Below, piece by piece: positions 28,400 to 36,974 of a DNA stretch of 64,000 nt. Position 1 is the stretch's first letter. Every line of letters starts with the position of its first letter. The position numbers and the translations under genes were made by a program. The notes beneath the pieces were generated by a model. That model saw only the letters and a program-made list of their open reading frames with translations, was not told where the DNA came from and made no database searches. This DNA comes from TMP-86 sp044226865 (GTDB lineage: Bacteria; Pseudomonadota; Gammaproteobacteria; Steroidobacterales; Steroidobacteraceae): NCBI GenBank assembly GCA_044226865.1, contig JBGAGE010000003.1, positions 310,001 to 374,000 on the forward strand, read 5' to 3'.

Positions 28400-29016
28400 C
28401 AGGGGCGCGCGGCGCCCATGGCGCGCCGGATCTGCTCGAGATTCGCATCCACGGGCTGCGTGGGATGCAGTATTGCGACCACCCGTCCACGGGGATCCGC
28501 CAGATAGGTGAACAGGCCGTGATCGATGAGGTTCTTGCCGGCCACGCGCTTGACCGGCACGCCGAAGGTACGCGCCGCATCTGCGATGGCGGCCTCGCTG
28601 CCCGTGAGCGCACGCAAGCGAGGATGGAATTGCGACACGAAGCGCTTCAGGCGCGCCGGCGTGTCCACGCGCGGATTCACGCTCACGAACAGGGGCAGCA
28701 AGTCATTGCCTGCGGGACCGAGCCGGTCGAGGAGCTGGCGCATGCGCATCAAGGATGCGGGGCACAAGTCGGGGCAATCGGCATAGCCGAAATACACCAG
28801 CAGCCAATGGCCATCGAGCTGCGCGGGCGAGACGCGCTGGCCGTCCTGGTCGATGAGGCGGTCGTCGGGCTTGGGAGTTTCGAGGGCGCTCGGCGGCGCA
28901 CGCTGGGGTGCTGTGGTATTGGATGCGGCGGCTGCGCCTGCCGCCGGCGTTGCGCAGGCAAGCATCCATGAACCGACCGCGCCTGCGGCCATCACACCCG
29001 CTTTGCGCCCCTTCAT
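28399..29016 (-). CDS. Sco1/SenC-family copper chaperone-like protein
   Basis: The 205-residue protein has an N-terminal hydrophobic/lipoprotein-like segment (WMLACA), then a thioredoxin fold with FGYADCPDLCP, giving the copper-binding CxxxC at Cys81 and Cys85, and the third ligand His at about 166 (LIDHG). Sco proteins insert copper into cytochrome oxidase CuA or reduce its cysteines. Here it sits directly beside a multicopper oxidase, with the ATG overlapping that gene's stop (ATGA), so maturation of that oxidase or of the cupredoxin lipoprotein is likely. It can also act as a redox protein. Confidence 0.88.
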   Translation of the reverse strand: MKGRKAGVMAAGAVGSWMLACATPAAGAAAASNTTAPQRAPPSALETPKPDDRLIDQDGQRVSPAQLDGHWLLVYFGYADCPDLCPASLMRMRQLLDRLGPAGNDLLPLFVSVNPRVDTPARLKRFVSQFHPRLRALTGSEAAIADAARTFGVPVKRVAGKNLIDHGLFTYLADPRGRVVAILHPTQPVDANLEQIRRAMGAARP

Positions 29017-30056
29017 ATCGCGACGATCCAACCCATGGCGCCGCGCTCCGCCATGCGGCTTTGATGCGGATGGAACATGTAGCGGCCGCGCCGCGGCAAC
29101 GTGAACTCGATGATGGCCCGCTCCGCGGGCCCCAGGCTCACGACGTCGGTGTGCTCGTGCGGCGTCATGGACGTGCCGCTGCGGTACACATCGAAGGTTT
29201 GCGCATGCAGATGGAAGGAGGCCAGCGCGTCGTACTCCACCATGTTGACCAGGTACAGGCGCACCAGTTCGCCCGCCGGCACCTTCAAGGGAAAGCGGTC
29301 GTAGTAGCCCGCCACGCCGTTCCAGGCATACACCTCGTTGCGTCCATCGCCGTCCACATCGAACCCGCACAGCACCAGCACGAATTCGTGCGCCGGCGCC
29401 CGCGGCTTCTCCGGATCGACGATCATCGCACCATACATGCCCTTGCTCAGGTGCCAGGAATACGGCGGCACATGACAGTGATAAGGGTGCAGGCCCACCG
29501 GCCCCGCGTCGAATTCATAGACGGTATCCGCGCCGCCGCCCACGCGCTGCAAGCCGTCCTGCTGCACATCGTGCGCGCCGTGGAAGTGCACGCTGTGCGG
29601 GGTGCCCGAGCGGTTGCCGCAGCGCACGCGCAGGCGCTGGCCCACGGTGACGCGCACGATGGGGCCCGGCACGCTGCCACCATACGCCCAGACGCGAACG
29701 TTCTGGCCGCCGGCAACTTCCAGCGTGGTTTCCACCACGGACAAATCGAACTCGCGAACCGCTTCGCCGCGCGCGGACCAGGCAGGTGGCGCGTGCAGGT
29801 TGTCGCGACTGCCCGGCAAGACGTAGTTGGGCGGTGCGTACTTCGCCGTATAGCCCACGCCCGTGCCCAGGGTCTGGCCGGACGTACCGTCCGTGGCGCA
29901 GTCGATCTCGCTTCCCGGCGGACTGCCCGCCGCGCCGGCAGGCGTCGCCTGTTTCGCGCCGAACAGGCGCTTGCCCGGCAACAACAATCCGCCGGCCAAT
30001 CCGGCGGCGCCGCCCAGGCCGCCAATGCGAAACAGATCGCGGCGCTTCAGGCTCAT
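29013..30056 (-). CDS. Two-domain multicopper oxidase, type 1 copper in domain 1, Tat-exported
   Basis: A 347-residue protein starting MSLKRRDLFRIGG, a Tat signal. Domain 1 holds H154xxH157xH159G and HCH (193-195) with Cys194, then His202 and Met207: a type 1 copper site plus four trinuclear-site histidines. Domain 2 holds H282xH284 and H329xH331, giving the other four, but has no Cys. So all eight trinuclear ligands are visible, with one T1 site in domain 1 (the type C two-domain layout). The T1 region also resembles copper nitrite reductase. Reaction may be oxygen reduction coupled to an unknown donor. The upstream gene ends two bases before it. Confidence 0.85.
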   Translation of the reverse strand: MSLKRRDLFRIGGLGGAAGLAGGLLLPGKRLFGAKQATPAGAAGSPPGSEIDCATDGTSGQTLGTGVGYTAKYAPPNYVLPGSRDNLHAPPAWSARGEAVREFDLSVVETTLEVAGGQNVRVWAYGGSVPGPIVRVTVGQRLRVRCGNRSGTPHSVHFHGAHDVQQDGLQRVGGGADTVYEFDAGPVGLHPYHCHVPPYSWHLSKGMYGAMIVDPEKPRAPAHEFVLVLCGFDVDGDGRNEVYAWNGVAGYYDRFPLKVPAGELVRLYLVNMVEYDALASFHLHAQTFDVYRSGTSMTPHEHTDVVSLGPAERAIIEFTLPRRGRYMFHPHQSRMAERGAMGWIVAI

Positions 30057-30058
30057 CG

Positions 30059-30370
30059 TCAGGCGATGCCGCCGAGTCCTGCGCCCACCACCAATACCAA
30101 CACGTACAGCGCGGCGCCACCGCCGACGGCCACGATGCGCGTGCGCGCCGGCACCTGTGCGCCGCCGATCAGCAGGTACGCCAATGCGCCGACGAAGGGC
30201 AGGAGGAAGATGGCGAAGGACCATCCCCACACCGCGCCGCCGGACAGGCCAGGGCGCTGGCCGAGATCCCACAGCGCAAGCGTGCTCCACACCACGTACA
30301 ACAGCAGTGGCAGCAGATATCCATACAGTCCGAGGAGCATTTGCAGGTTGGTTGGCAGCGTGACGTTCAT
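30059..30370 (-). CDS. Small membrane protein, PLDc_N-like
   Basis: The 103-residue protein has three membrane helices, with STLALWDLGQR and AIFLLPFVGALAYLLIGG between them. This resembles the small PLDc_N-type membrane domain. Function is unknown. It lies between the multicopper oxidase and a related protein, and may be a membrane scaffold or maturation/electron-transfer partner of the copper proteins. It resembles the next gene in layout and motifs, suggesting duplication. Confidence 0.65.
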   Translation of the reverse strand: MNVTLPTNLQMLLGLYGYLLPLLLYVVWSTLALWDLGQRPGLSGGAVWGWSFAIFLLPFVGALAYLLIGGAQVPARTRIVAVGGGAALYVLVLVVGAGLGGIA

Positions 30371-30396
30371 GTGATGGTTTCCTATGAGAATGGAGT

Positions 30397-30744
30397 TCAG
30401 CTCAGCGCCTTGGGACCCAGTGGACCGCCCGCCAGCCAGATGCCGGCGATGAGCGGCACCAGCCAGACGATGAGGCCGGCGAAGACGATGGCGATGCGGG
30501 CGCGGGCATTGATGGAACGCGCCGCGCCCAGGAGGTAGGCGGCACCGCCGGCCAGCGGCAGCAGCAACACCACCGCGCCCCAGCCCAACGAGGAGGGCTC
30601 ACCGCCCTGCGCCCGCTTGCCCATATCCATGAGCGACAGTGCGGCCCAGGAGGCATACAGCAGCATGGGCAGCACGTAGAGATAGACGACGAACCACCAT
30701 TGGAAGGCGGTGGAGGGATTGGAGACGGTGAACAGGCTGGGCAT
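30397..30744 (-). CDS. Small membrane protein, PLDc_N-like paralogue
   Basis: This 115-residue protein has about three membrane helices and repeats the pattern of its neighbour: WAALSLMDMGKR (compare WSTLALWDLGQR), then LLPLAGGAAYLLGAARSI. The two probably arose by duplication and could form a heteromer. No catalytic residues are evident. It begins 17 bases after the cupredoxin lipoprotein stop, as part of the same run. Confidence 0.65.
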   Translation of the reverse strand: MPSLFTVSNPSTAFQWWFVVYLYVLPMLLYASWAALSLMDMGKRAQGGEPSSLGWGAVVLLLPLAGGAAYLLGAARSINARARIAIVFAGLIVWLVPLIAGIWLAGGPLGPKALS

Positions 30745-30761
30745 GTGGATTCCTTGCCGCG

Positions 30762-32414
30762 TTACAGCGATGCGGTGGCGGGCTTGATGGGCGCGTTTTC
30801 GACGGGCGTGCGGATGGCGTTCAGGTCCGGCTTGGCGTGCTCGAACACGTTCACCGCCGGCAGCACAGGTGCATCCGCGCCGCCGGGCAGGCCCGGTTGC
30901 GCGGGAGGCACCGGGCGCGTGCGGTAGTCATTGAGCTTGAACTGTCCGGTGCGGATCTGCGCGATGGACCCGAAGAAGGTCATCGAGGTGGAAAGATCCG
31001 AGGCAATGGGCAGGCGCGCGCCGTCGCAGCCGTTGAGCGCCTGCAAGCCCCACGGCAACGAGGTACGGTACACGTTGCCGGCAAAGCAATTGTGCAGTGT
31101 CCCCAGCCCACCCGCGACGAGATCGGCGCGGCCGGACTGCAGCACCACGTTGTTCGTCACCTGGTGCCCGGTGGAGGGCCAGAAATGCCGGTCGAGGATG
31201 GGCACGATCAGGATGCCGTTGTTGCGGCTGCGGACCACGGTGTTGTGCTCGACGCGGTTGTTGTGCGTGCCCACGAGCGCGATGCCGTTGCCGGCGAGTG
31301 TCTCGGTGGCATAGAAGCCGGCCGCTTCATCGTCCAACCCCGAATCGGTGACGATGTTGCCCATGATGGTGGTATCGCGTCCGGGGGGTTCGAGCTCGAT
31401 ATCGAAGGTGGTGGTGCTGATGCCGGTGCGGTTGTGCTCCCAGCGGGAGTTCAACACGTACATATCGCCGCTGGAGTTGGTGCCGGAATACCCCAGCCCG
31501 CTGTAATCGCCGATCACATCGTTCACCACCACACGGCATGGTGCGCACTGCCCCACATAGAATGCCGAGTCGGGCGAGCCGCTGCCGTAGGAATGCTCGA
31601 ACAGGCCATCGCTCGAACCGAAGGCGTAGATGCCATAGTCGCCGTTGCGATAGGCCGTGAGATACGAACCGCGGAACCCCTTGACCCCGGTCCAATAGAA
31701 GCCGTTGAGCGTGAAATTGCGGGCAGTCATGTTCTCGATGGCCACGCCGTTGGCGCCGACCATCACGCCCGTGCCCACCTCGAACTTGCCATCGAGGATC
31801 ACTTCATTCCGATCCACCCCGCGCAGCGTGACACTCGGCGTGGTGATGAACACGGCCTCGTAGTAGACACCCTTGTCTACCAGGACGAGGTCCCCGGGAT
31901 TGGCGGCATCCACGCCGTTCTGGATGGTGGGATACTCCTGCGGCACGCGCCGCGTGACCCCCGTGGCCTGGTCCACCACCGCGAGCACGCCGCGGCTGCC
32001 GGCGGGCGGCGTGTATTGCACATCGCCCACCACCGCCACGCCCACCATACCCACCTTGCCATCGGGCGTTGCGTGGAAGGAGCAATAGAACGGGAACACG
32101 CCGGACTGCGCGAACACCATTTCGCTCATGGATTCGGGCGGCATCTTGATGTTGCCGAAGGTCTTCTCGGTGGAGAAGGAATGATCCACCGCGATGACGT
32201 TGTGGTCGTTGCGGCCGGCGTTGATGAACACCACCGATCCACCGATTGGCACGCGCACGATGGCGGGCGAATAGCTGTTGTCCGCCATGGACACGAGCAC
32301 GGTGCCGGTGGGCTTGGCCTCCTTGCCGTTGCCGCATCCGCCGAGGGCGAGCGCGACGGCAGCGCACAACAGGCCGGCGCCGGCCCGGGAGCGCGAAGAA
32401 ACGTAGTTCGACAT
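30762..32414 (-). CDS. Lipoprotein with cupredoxin domain fused to parallel beta-helix
   Basis: The 550-residue protein starts at ATG 32414, preceded by an AAGAAGG ribosome site. It has a lipobox (GGC, Cys27). Residues ~36-130 form a cupredoxin: NDHNV with His71, then Cys111 and His114 (YCSFH), and Met123, giving the type 1 copper set. From ~160 to ~510 runs a NosD-like right-handed beta-helix, with VPQEYPTIQNGVDAANPGD and many NN/GN repeats (IENMTARN, NGDYGIYAFGSSDG). It ends with a Pro-rich tail. It is the first gene of the copper run. It may pass electrons to the oxidase while the helix binds a carbohydrate or surface partner. Confidence 0.8.
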   Translation of the reverse strand: MSNYVSSRSRAGAGLLCAAVALALGGCGNGKEAKPTGTVLVSMADNSYSPAIVRVPIGGSVVFINAGRNDHNVIAVDHSFSTEKTFGNIKMPPESMSEMVFAQSGVFPFYCSFHATPDGKVGMVGVAVVGDVQYTPPAGSRGVLAVVDQATGVTRRVPQEYPTIQNGVDAANPGDLVLVDKGVYYEAVFITTPSVTLRGVDRNEVILDGKFEVGTGVMVGANGVAIENMTARNFTLNGFYWTGVKGFRGSYLTAYRNGDYGIYAFGSSDGLFEHSYGSGSPDSAFYVGQCAPCRVVVNDVIGDYSGLGYSGTNSSGDMYVLNSRWEHNRTGISTTTFDIELEPPGRDTTIMGNIVTDSGLDDEAAGFYATETLAGNGIALVGTHNNRVEHNTVVRSRNNGILIVPILDRHFWPSTGHQVTNNVVLQSGRADLVAGGLGTLHNCFAGNVYRTSLPWGLQALNGCDGARLPIASDLSTSMTFFGSIAQIRTGQFKLNDYRTRPVPPAQPGLPGGADAPVLPAVNVFEHAKPDLNAIRTPVENAPIKPATASL

Positions 32415-32530
32415 GCGCAATACCTTCTTGGAGAAAACGTATAGTTTTTTTAAATTACTATTCGATTGCGCGGGCAAGCGTATGCCGCATGCGCGGGGGT
32501 GTCAACGGGCGGCGCCGGCCGCGCGGCGCA
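32415..32530 (-). promoter_or_regulatory. AT-rich promoter region of the copper run
   Basis: This 116-base gap has a strikingly AT-rich patch (about 32441-32462) in GC-rich surroundings, with ATAGT and ACTAT forming a short inverted repeat 11 bases apart. A TATAC-like element on the minus strand could be a -10 box. It probably holds the promoter for the lipoprotein and following genes. No well-defined copper regulator site was recognised. Confidence 0.4.
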
Positions 32531-33334
32531 TCAAACCTTGGGTGACCAGCGCGGCGCCCGTTTCTCGACGAAGGCACGCACGCCTTCGGGGGCATCGTCA
32601 GAGCTGCGCCAGGCAGCAAACCTGGGATAGGCCTCCTGCCCCGCCAGCGCCCGCTCGAGCGTGGGCTCGTCCAGCCCGCGATACACGGCCTCCTTGGAGG
32701 CATCGATGGCCGTGGGTGCGCCGCGCAATATGTCGCGCGTCCAGCGCGCCACGGCGGCCGGCATTTCCTCGCGCCGCACCACTTCGTTGACGAAGCCGAG
32801 CGCCTCGCCTTCGCGCGCGCTGATGGTGCGCGAGGTCAGGATCATGCCCATCGCCTTCTTCAATCCGATCTGCCGCGCCAGGCGATGCACGCCCCCGCCC
32901 AGCGCGACCGCGCCGATCAGCGGTTCGGGCAGCCCGAAGCTGGCCTCCTCCACCGCGACGATGATGTCGCAGGCCAGCGCAATCTCGAAGCCACCGCCGA
33001 GCGCGGCGCCGTTGACGGCCGCAATCACCGGCTTCGCCAGATCGAAGCGCTGCGCGATGCCGCCATAGCCGCTGGGCGGGTACGGCTCGCTCAGGATCCG
33101 CCCGTCGCGGGAGGACTGCAGCGCCGCCTTGAGGTCACTGCCGGCGCAGAAAGCGCGCTCACCGGCGCCGGTGATCACGCACACGCGCTGGGTGGCATCC
33201 GCGGCGTAGGCATCGAAGGCCCGGTGCAATTCCTGCTGCATGGGCGCGTGCAGCGCATTGAGCACCTCCGGGCGGTTCAGCACGATGGTGGTAATGCCGC
33301 CGGCGGCGGTGACGGACAGGAACTGGAAACTCAT
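32531..33334 (-). CDS. Enoyl-CoA hydratase/isomerase family protein
   Basis: The 267-residue crotonase-fold protein has GALGGGFEIALACD (oxyanion-hole glycines and the first catalytic Glu) and FGLPEPLIGAVALGGG with the second Glu. Both acidic catalytic residues of true hydratases therefore appear present. CAGSDLKAAL supports the CoA-binding segment. The ATG at 33334 has an AAGGGAG ribosome site; the longer open frame upstream is not supported. It likely hydrates a 2-enoyl-CoA in a beta-oxidation pathway of the neighbouring island. It is monocistronic or the end of a run. Confidence 0.87.
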   Translation of the reverse strand: MSFQFLSVTAAGGITTIVLNRPEVLNALHAPMQQELHRAFDAYAADATQRVCVITGAGERAFCAGSDLKAALQSSRDGRILSEPYPPSGYGGIAQRFDLAKPVIAAVNGAALGGGFEIALACDIIVAVEEASFGLPEPLIGAVALGGGVHRLARQIGLKKAMGMILTSRTISAREGEALGFVNEVVRREEMPAAVARWTRDILRGAPTAIDASKEAVYRGLDEPTLERALAGQEAYPRFAAWRSSDDAPEGVRAFVEKRAPRWSPKV

Positions 33335-33470
33335 CGCAGGTTCTCCCTTCTGGGCCCTGCGCGTGGAGCGCGGGCGCACCGCGATACTAGCAACCGCGGC
33401 AGGCGTGACCAAGGAAGCTGACGGTCCGCTGACGCCCCTTCCGGATCGCAACGCTCAGGGCCTTGCAGCG

Positions 33471-33502
33471 AAAAAAAAGGCGGCGCCAGCAGGCGCCGCC
33501 TT
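33471..33502 (-). terminator. Rho-independent terminator of TonB receptor gene
   Basis: A perfect 11-bp stem (AAGGCGGCGCC with GGCGCCGCCTT) and 4-base loop lies just after the receptor stop; on the minus strand it is followed by a run of U. This is a strong intrinsic terminator. Confidence 0.88.
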
Positions 33503-33531
33503 CGAGGTCGATACCGGTGCGATGCGCCGGC

Positions 33532-35934
33532 TTAGAACGATGCGCGCACTTCCACACCGATGGTGCGCGGCTGGTTCACGAACAGCCGCGGCCGGCCCGG
33601 CGTTTCCGCCGCGATCGAGCGGCTGTCACCGAGGTTGGCACGCTCATCCGAGAGGTTCTTGCCCACCACCGCGAATTCCAGCGGCCCGCGCGACAGCGCC
33701 ACGCGCGCATTCACCAGGTGATAGGAGGGACGCTCGCGCGGATCGACCGGGTTGTTGTTGCCCGAGAAGCTCTTGCCGATGTAGGAATAGTCCACACCGC
33801 TGATGAGCTTCCAGGTGTCGTTCAACGACACGCTGTAGTTCACGCCGGCATTGCCGGTCCACTCCGGCACCTGGTACACGGGCGAGCCTGCCTGCTGCGG
33901 CGAGGTGGCGCTGGCCTCGGTGATCTTGGCGCGCTGGTAGCCCATGCCGAGGTTGAAATCCAGGTGCTCGCTGGCGCGTCCACGCACTTCGATCTCCGCG
34001 CCCTTGCTCTCGGCTGCGCCCGCGTTGGCGCGGTACTGGAAGCCGCAAGGCAACAGGATCTGCTGCTGGATGTCCTTCCACTTGATGAAGAAGGCGGCCG
34101 CGTTCACGGTGAGGCGGTTGTCCAGCCAGGCGGTTTTCGTGCCCAGCTCGTAATTCCACAGCGAATCCGACTTGAAGCGGCGCGTGGCATCGAGGTTCAG
34201 GTTCGGATTGATGGCCTGCAGGTTTTCCAGGCAGTTCAGCGCGGCGCCCGGCGTCGGATCGCCCGCGGGGACCGAGGGCACCAGTCCACCCGGACGGAAG
34301 CCCTTGGCCGCCATCGCATACACCATCTTGTCCGGCGTGATGCGGTAATCGATCTGCACCTTCGGGTTCACGCCGCTTTCGCTGGTGGTGGTCAGCGGAT
34401 CGACGATGCGCGGGCCACCGCCGACGGCGAGGCCGAGTTGATAACCTTCCGCCGTGGTCTTCACCTTGTACCAGCGAAGGCCGCCGGTCACCTTCAATTG
34501 CTTGGTGACCTCATACGACAGTTCACCGAACACCGCCGGCTCCTGCACCTTGGTATGGCCATCGCTCTTGAAGACGAGGTCCGCCACTTCTGGATTGTTC
34601 TGGCCGCCCAGGGCATTGTCGAGGCCGGGAACGATCGCGCCCGGGTAATAGGCGTTGAACGGCACGCGGCCGTGGAAATCCGAGTAGAAGCCGCCGACGA
34701 CGAACTGCATCGGGCCGTCGAGGTCGGAGGCAAAGCGCAGTTCCTGCACGAAACGCTGGTAGCTCTTGATCTCCGTGATGCCGCCACCGCTCGGCGGCAC
34801 GCCCACATTGGAGATGATCGCGGCCCAGACGAAATCGGTTTCGTCCTCGGTCTCCACCACCTTGCGATCGAAGTACGCCGTGGAAGAGACGAATTCACCC
34901 ATCCCGGTCTTCCACTTCACGCCCACCGAATACAGGCCCCAATCGTCGTACCCGCCCTCGGCGATGTCGAACCAGCGCGCCTGCGTCAGGCCGCTCGGGC
35001 GCATGGCATTGGGAAGCGGTGCGAAGTCCGCGTAATCCGGCCCGTAGGCGTAGCCGATGCGATTGCCCGGCGCGCTCAACACATCCGCCATGGGGAAGCC
35101 GTTGAAGGTGGACTTCTGGCGCATCGCGCGCGGTGTGATGGTGACGTTGTCATTCACCTGGAAGGTGAGACTGATCGCGCCGCCGTAGTTCTTGACCTCG
35201 CCGATGTTGTCGAGCGTGGTGACGCCGGTGGCGTCCAACGGGCGGCAGGTCTGGCCTGCAGCCGCATCGACACCTGCCGTGGCGGGGTCGGTGCAGAAGC
35301 TGCGTTTGAAATAGCCAGCCTGGCGATCGTAGAACGCGGAGACGCGCGCCGCGAGGCGATCCTGGATCAGCGGGATGTTCACCACGCCATCGGCGGTGTA
35401 ATTCGGGTCACCGGTCTGCGAGGTCTTGCTGAAACCACCATGCACCGTGGCCTCGAAGCCGTTCAGGTTCGGCGCCTTGGTGATGATACGTACCGTGCCA
35501 CCCATGGAGCGGGCACCGTACAAGGTGCCCTGCGGCCCGCGCAGCACTTCGATGTGATCGATGTCGAGCACGCGCGGATCGATGGAATCGGGGAGCGGGG
35601 TTTCATCGAGGTAGAAGCCGGTGACGTTGTCGCCGGAAATACCGCGGATGGAGATCGTGCGCGAGGTGCCGACGCCGTCACCGGTGGGTGCGAAGGCGAG
35701 GTTCGGGACCTTGGTGCCGTAGTCGAAGAAATTGGCGATGGCCTTCTGCTCCAGCGCTGCGGCGCCGAAGGTTGTCATGGACAGCGGCACGGTCTGCTCG
35801 CTCTCGGCGCGCTTCTGCGCGGTCACCGTGATCACTTCCAATTCATTGGCATTGGGCGTATCTGCGGCAGCGGCAGACAGGGTGCCTGCGGCCAAGAGGC
35901 CGAGCGCGGCCGCGCAAGGTTTCATCATCCCCAT
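33532..35934 (-). CDS. TonB-dependent receptor, first copy
   Basis: The 800-residue outer-membrane protein has a signal peptide, a TonB-box region EVITVTAQKR, a plug domain with ISIRGISGDNVTG and IEVLRGPQGTLYG, and a C-terminal beta-barrel ending with Phe. The ATG at 35934 has an AGGAG ribosome site; the open frame upstream to 36120 is not used. Such receptors import bulky substrates using TonB energy. Its place in an acyl-CoA catabolic island suggests uptake of the hydrophobic carbon source rather than iron. A terminator follows. Confidence 0.88.
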   Translation of the reverse strand: MGMMKPCAAALGLLAAGTLSAAAADTPNANELEVITVTAQKRAESEQTVPLSMTTFGAAALEQKAIANFFDYGTKVPNLAFAPTGDGVGTSRTISIRGISGDNVTGFYLDETPLPDSIDPRVLDIDHIEVLRGPQGTLYGARSMGGTVRIITKAPNLNGFEATVHGGFSKTSQTGDPNYTADGVVNIPLIQDRLAARVSAFYDRQAGYFKRSFCTDPATAGVDAAAGQTCRPLDATGVTTLDNIGEVKNYGGAISLTFQVNDNVTITPRAMRQKSTFNGFPMADVLSAPGNRIGYAYGPDYADFAPLPNAMRPSGLTQARWFDIAEGGYDDWGLYSVGVKWKTGMGEFVSSTAYFDRKVVETEDETDFVWAAIISNVGVPPSGGGITEIKSYQRFVQELRFASDLDGPMQFVVGGFYSDFHGRVPFNAYYPGAIVPGLDNALGGQNNPEVADLVFKSDGHTKVQEPAVFGELSYEVTKQLKVTGGLRWYKVKTTAEGYQLGLAVGGGPRIVDPLTTTSESGVNPKVQIDYRITPDKMVYAMAAKGFRPGGLVPSVPAGDPTPGAALNCLENLQAINPNLNLDATRRFKSDSLWNYELGTKTAWLDNRLTVNAAAFFIKWKDIQQQILLPCGFQYRANAGAAESKGAEIEVRGRASEHLDFNLGMGYQRAKITEASATSPQQAGSPVYQVPEWTGNAGVNYSVSLNDTWKLISGVDYSYIGKSFSGNNNPVDPRERPSYHLVNARVALSRGPLEFAVVGKNLSDERANLGDSRSIAAETPGRPRLFVNQPRTIGVEVRASF

Positions 35935-36152
35935 TTCATTCTCCTGAATCGAACACTGACCGGGAATTATCCATGATTGCCAAGGAAATATCCGTAGCAA
36001 AACAGCAACAACTGTGACACAGCATTCGCCGCGTGGCAATCTTTCGTGTGTCATGAAGGCGAATGCCGGCTCCGCTCCGCCTTCGCCCGGCGGCAATCGC
36101 CCACGCGCGGCATGTTGCACCGCCGCGCGCGATCAGCGAAATGCTTTATGTT
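35935..36152. promoter_or_regulatory. Upstream region of TonB receptor gene
   Basis: This 218-base gap lies between the receptor start and the SDR stop. It contains the receptor promoter. GATTGCCA (35975-35982) and TGGCAATC (36034-36041) are inverted copies, and TGTGACACA (36013-36021) is a short palindrome. None can be assigned to a known regulator from sequence. Confidence 0.35.
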
Positions 36153-36974
36153 TCAAGCTTTGAGCAGGGCTCGCGCAGCCGCTTCGATGGCGGCGGCTTG
36201 GGCGTTCAGCAGGGTCAGCCCGCCATCCAACGCCAGGGTGTGACCGGTCATGTAATCCGACAAGGGGCATGCAAGAAACACGGCCGCATCGGCCACCTCG
36301 TCGAGCGTGGCCAGGCGCGGCACCGGCTGCATGCCCACCAAGGCCTGCTCGCCGGAGGCTTTGCAGAAGATGGCGGCGCCCACCGTGCCACCCACGAGGC
36401 CTGGCGAAAGCGCGTTGACGCGAGCGCCTTCGGCACCGCCCCACTCCACCGCCAAGGTGCGCACGAGCGCCTCGATGCCGGCCTTGGCCGCACAGGCGTG
36501 CGCCTGCAGGGCCATGGGAACCGTGGCTTGCGGCGCGGAGATGGCGATGAGATGCGCGCGCGGCTGCAGATGCGGACGGCAGGCGCGGAAGGTGTGGAAG
36601 GTACCCTTCAAGTCGATGTCGACCACGGCGGCGAAGGCATTCGAGGAGAGCTTCTCGGCGGGTCCGAGGAAATTCCCGGCCGCGCCCGCCACCACGATGT
36701 CCAGGCGCCCGAAGCGCGCAACGCCGGCCGCGACGGCCGCATCGACGGCCGCACCGTCACGCACGTCGGCGGATACACCGAGGCTGGCGCCGGCACGGGT
36801 GGCCTCGAATTCGCGCACCGTAGCATCGAGCTTGGCCGGATCGCGGGCCACGATCACGACGTTCGCGCCCAAGCCGATGTAGCGGGCCGCGATGGCCTTG
36901 TTGATGCCGGAACTTCCGCCGGTGATCAGCGCCACCTTGCCCGCCAGCAAGTCGCTGCGATAGGCGCCGCTCAT
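36153..36974 (-). CDS. SDR oxidoreductase, 2,4-dienoyl-CoA reductase-like
   Basis: The 273-residue Rossmann-fold protein has the NAD(P) motif TGGSSGINKAIA and a GAAGNFL segment. At the catalytic position it has HACAAKAGIEALVRTLAVEWG: the SDR Tyr is replaced by His while the Lys remains, as in peroxisomal-type 2,4-dienoyl-CoA reductases (DECR2-like). That suggests reduction of an unsaturated acyl-CoA during beta-oxidation rather than plain alcohol oxidation. Start ATG overlaps the TetR stop (ATGA). The ligase and TetR genes lie upstream in the same run. Confidence 0.8.
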   Translation of the reverse strand: MSGAYRSDLLAGKVALITGGSSGINKAIAARYIGLGANVVIVARDPAKLDATVREFEATRAGASLGVSADVRDGAAVDAAVAAGVARFGRLDIVVAGAAGNFLGPAEKLSSNAFAAVVDIDLKGTFHTFRACRPHLQPRAHLIAISAPQATVPMALQAHACAAKAGIEALVRTLAVEWGGAEGARVNALSPGLVGGTVGAAIFCKASGEQALVGMQPVPRLATLDEVADAAVFLACPLSDYMTGHTLALDGGLTLLNAQAAAIEAAARALLKA

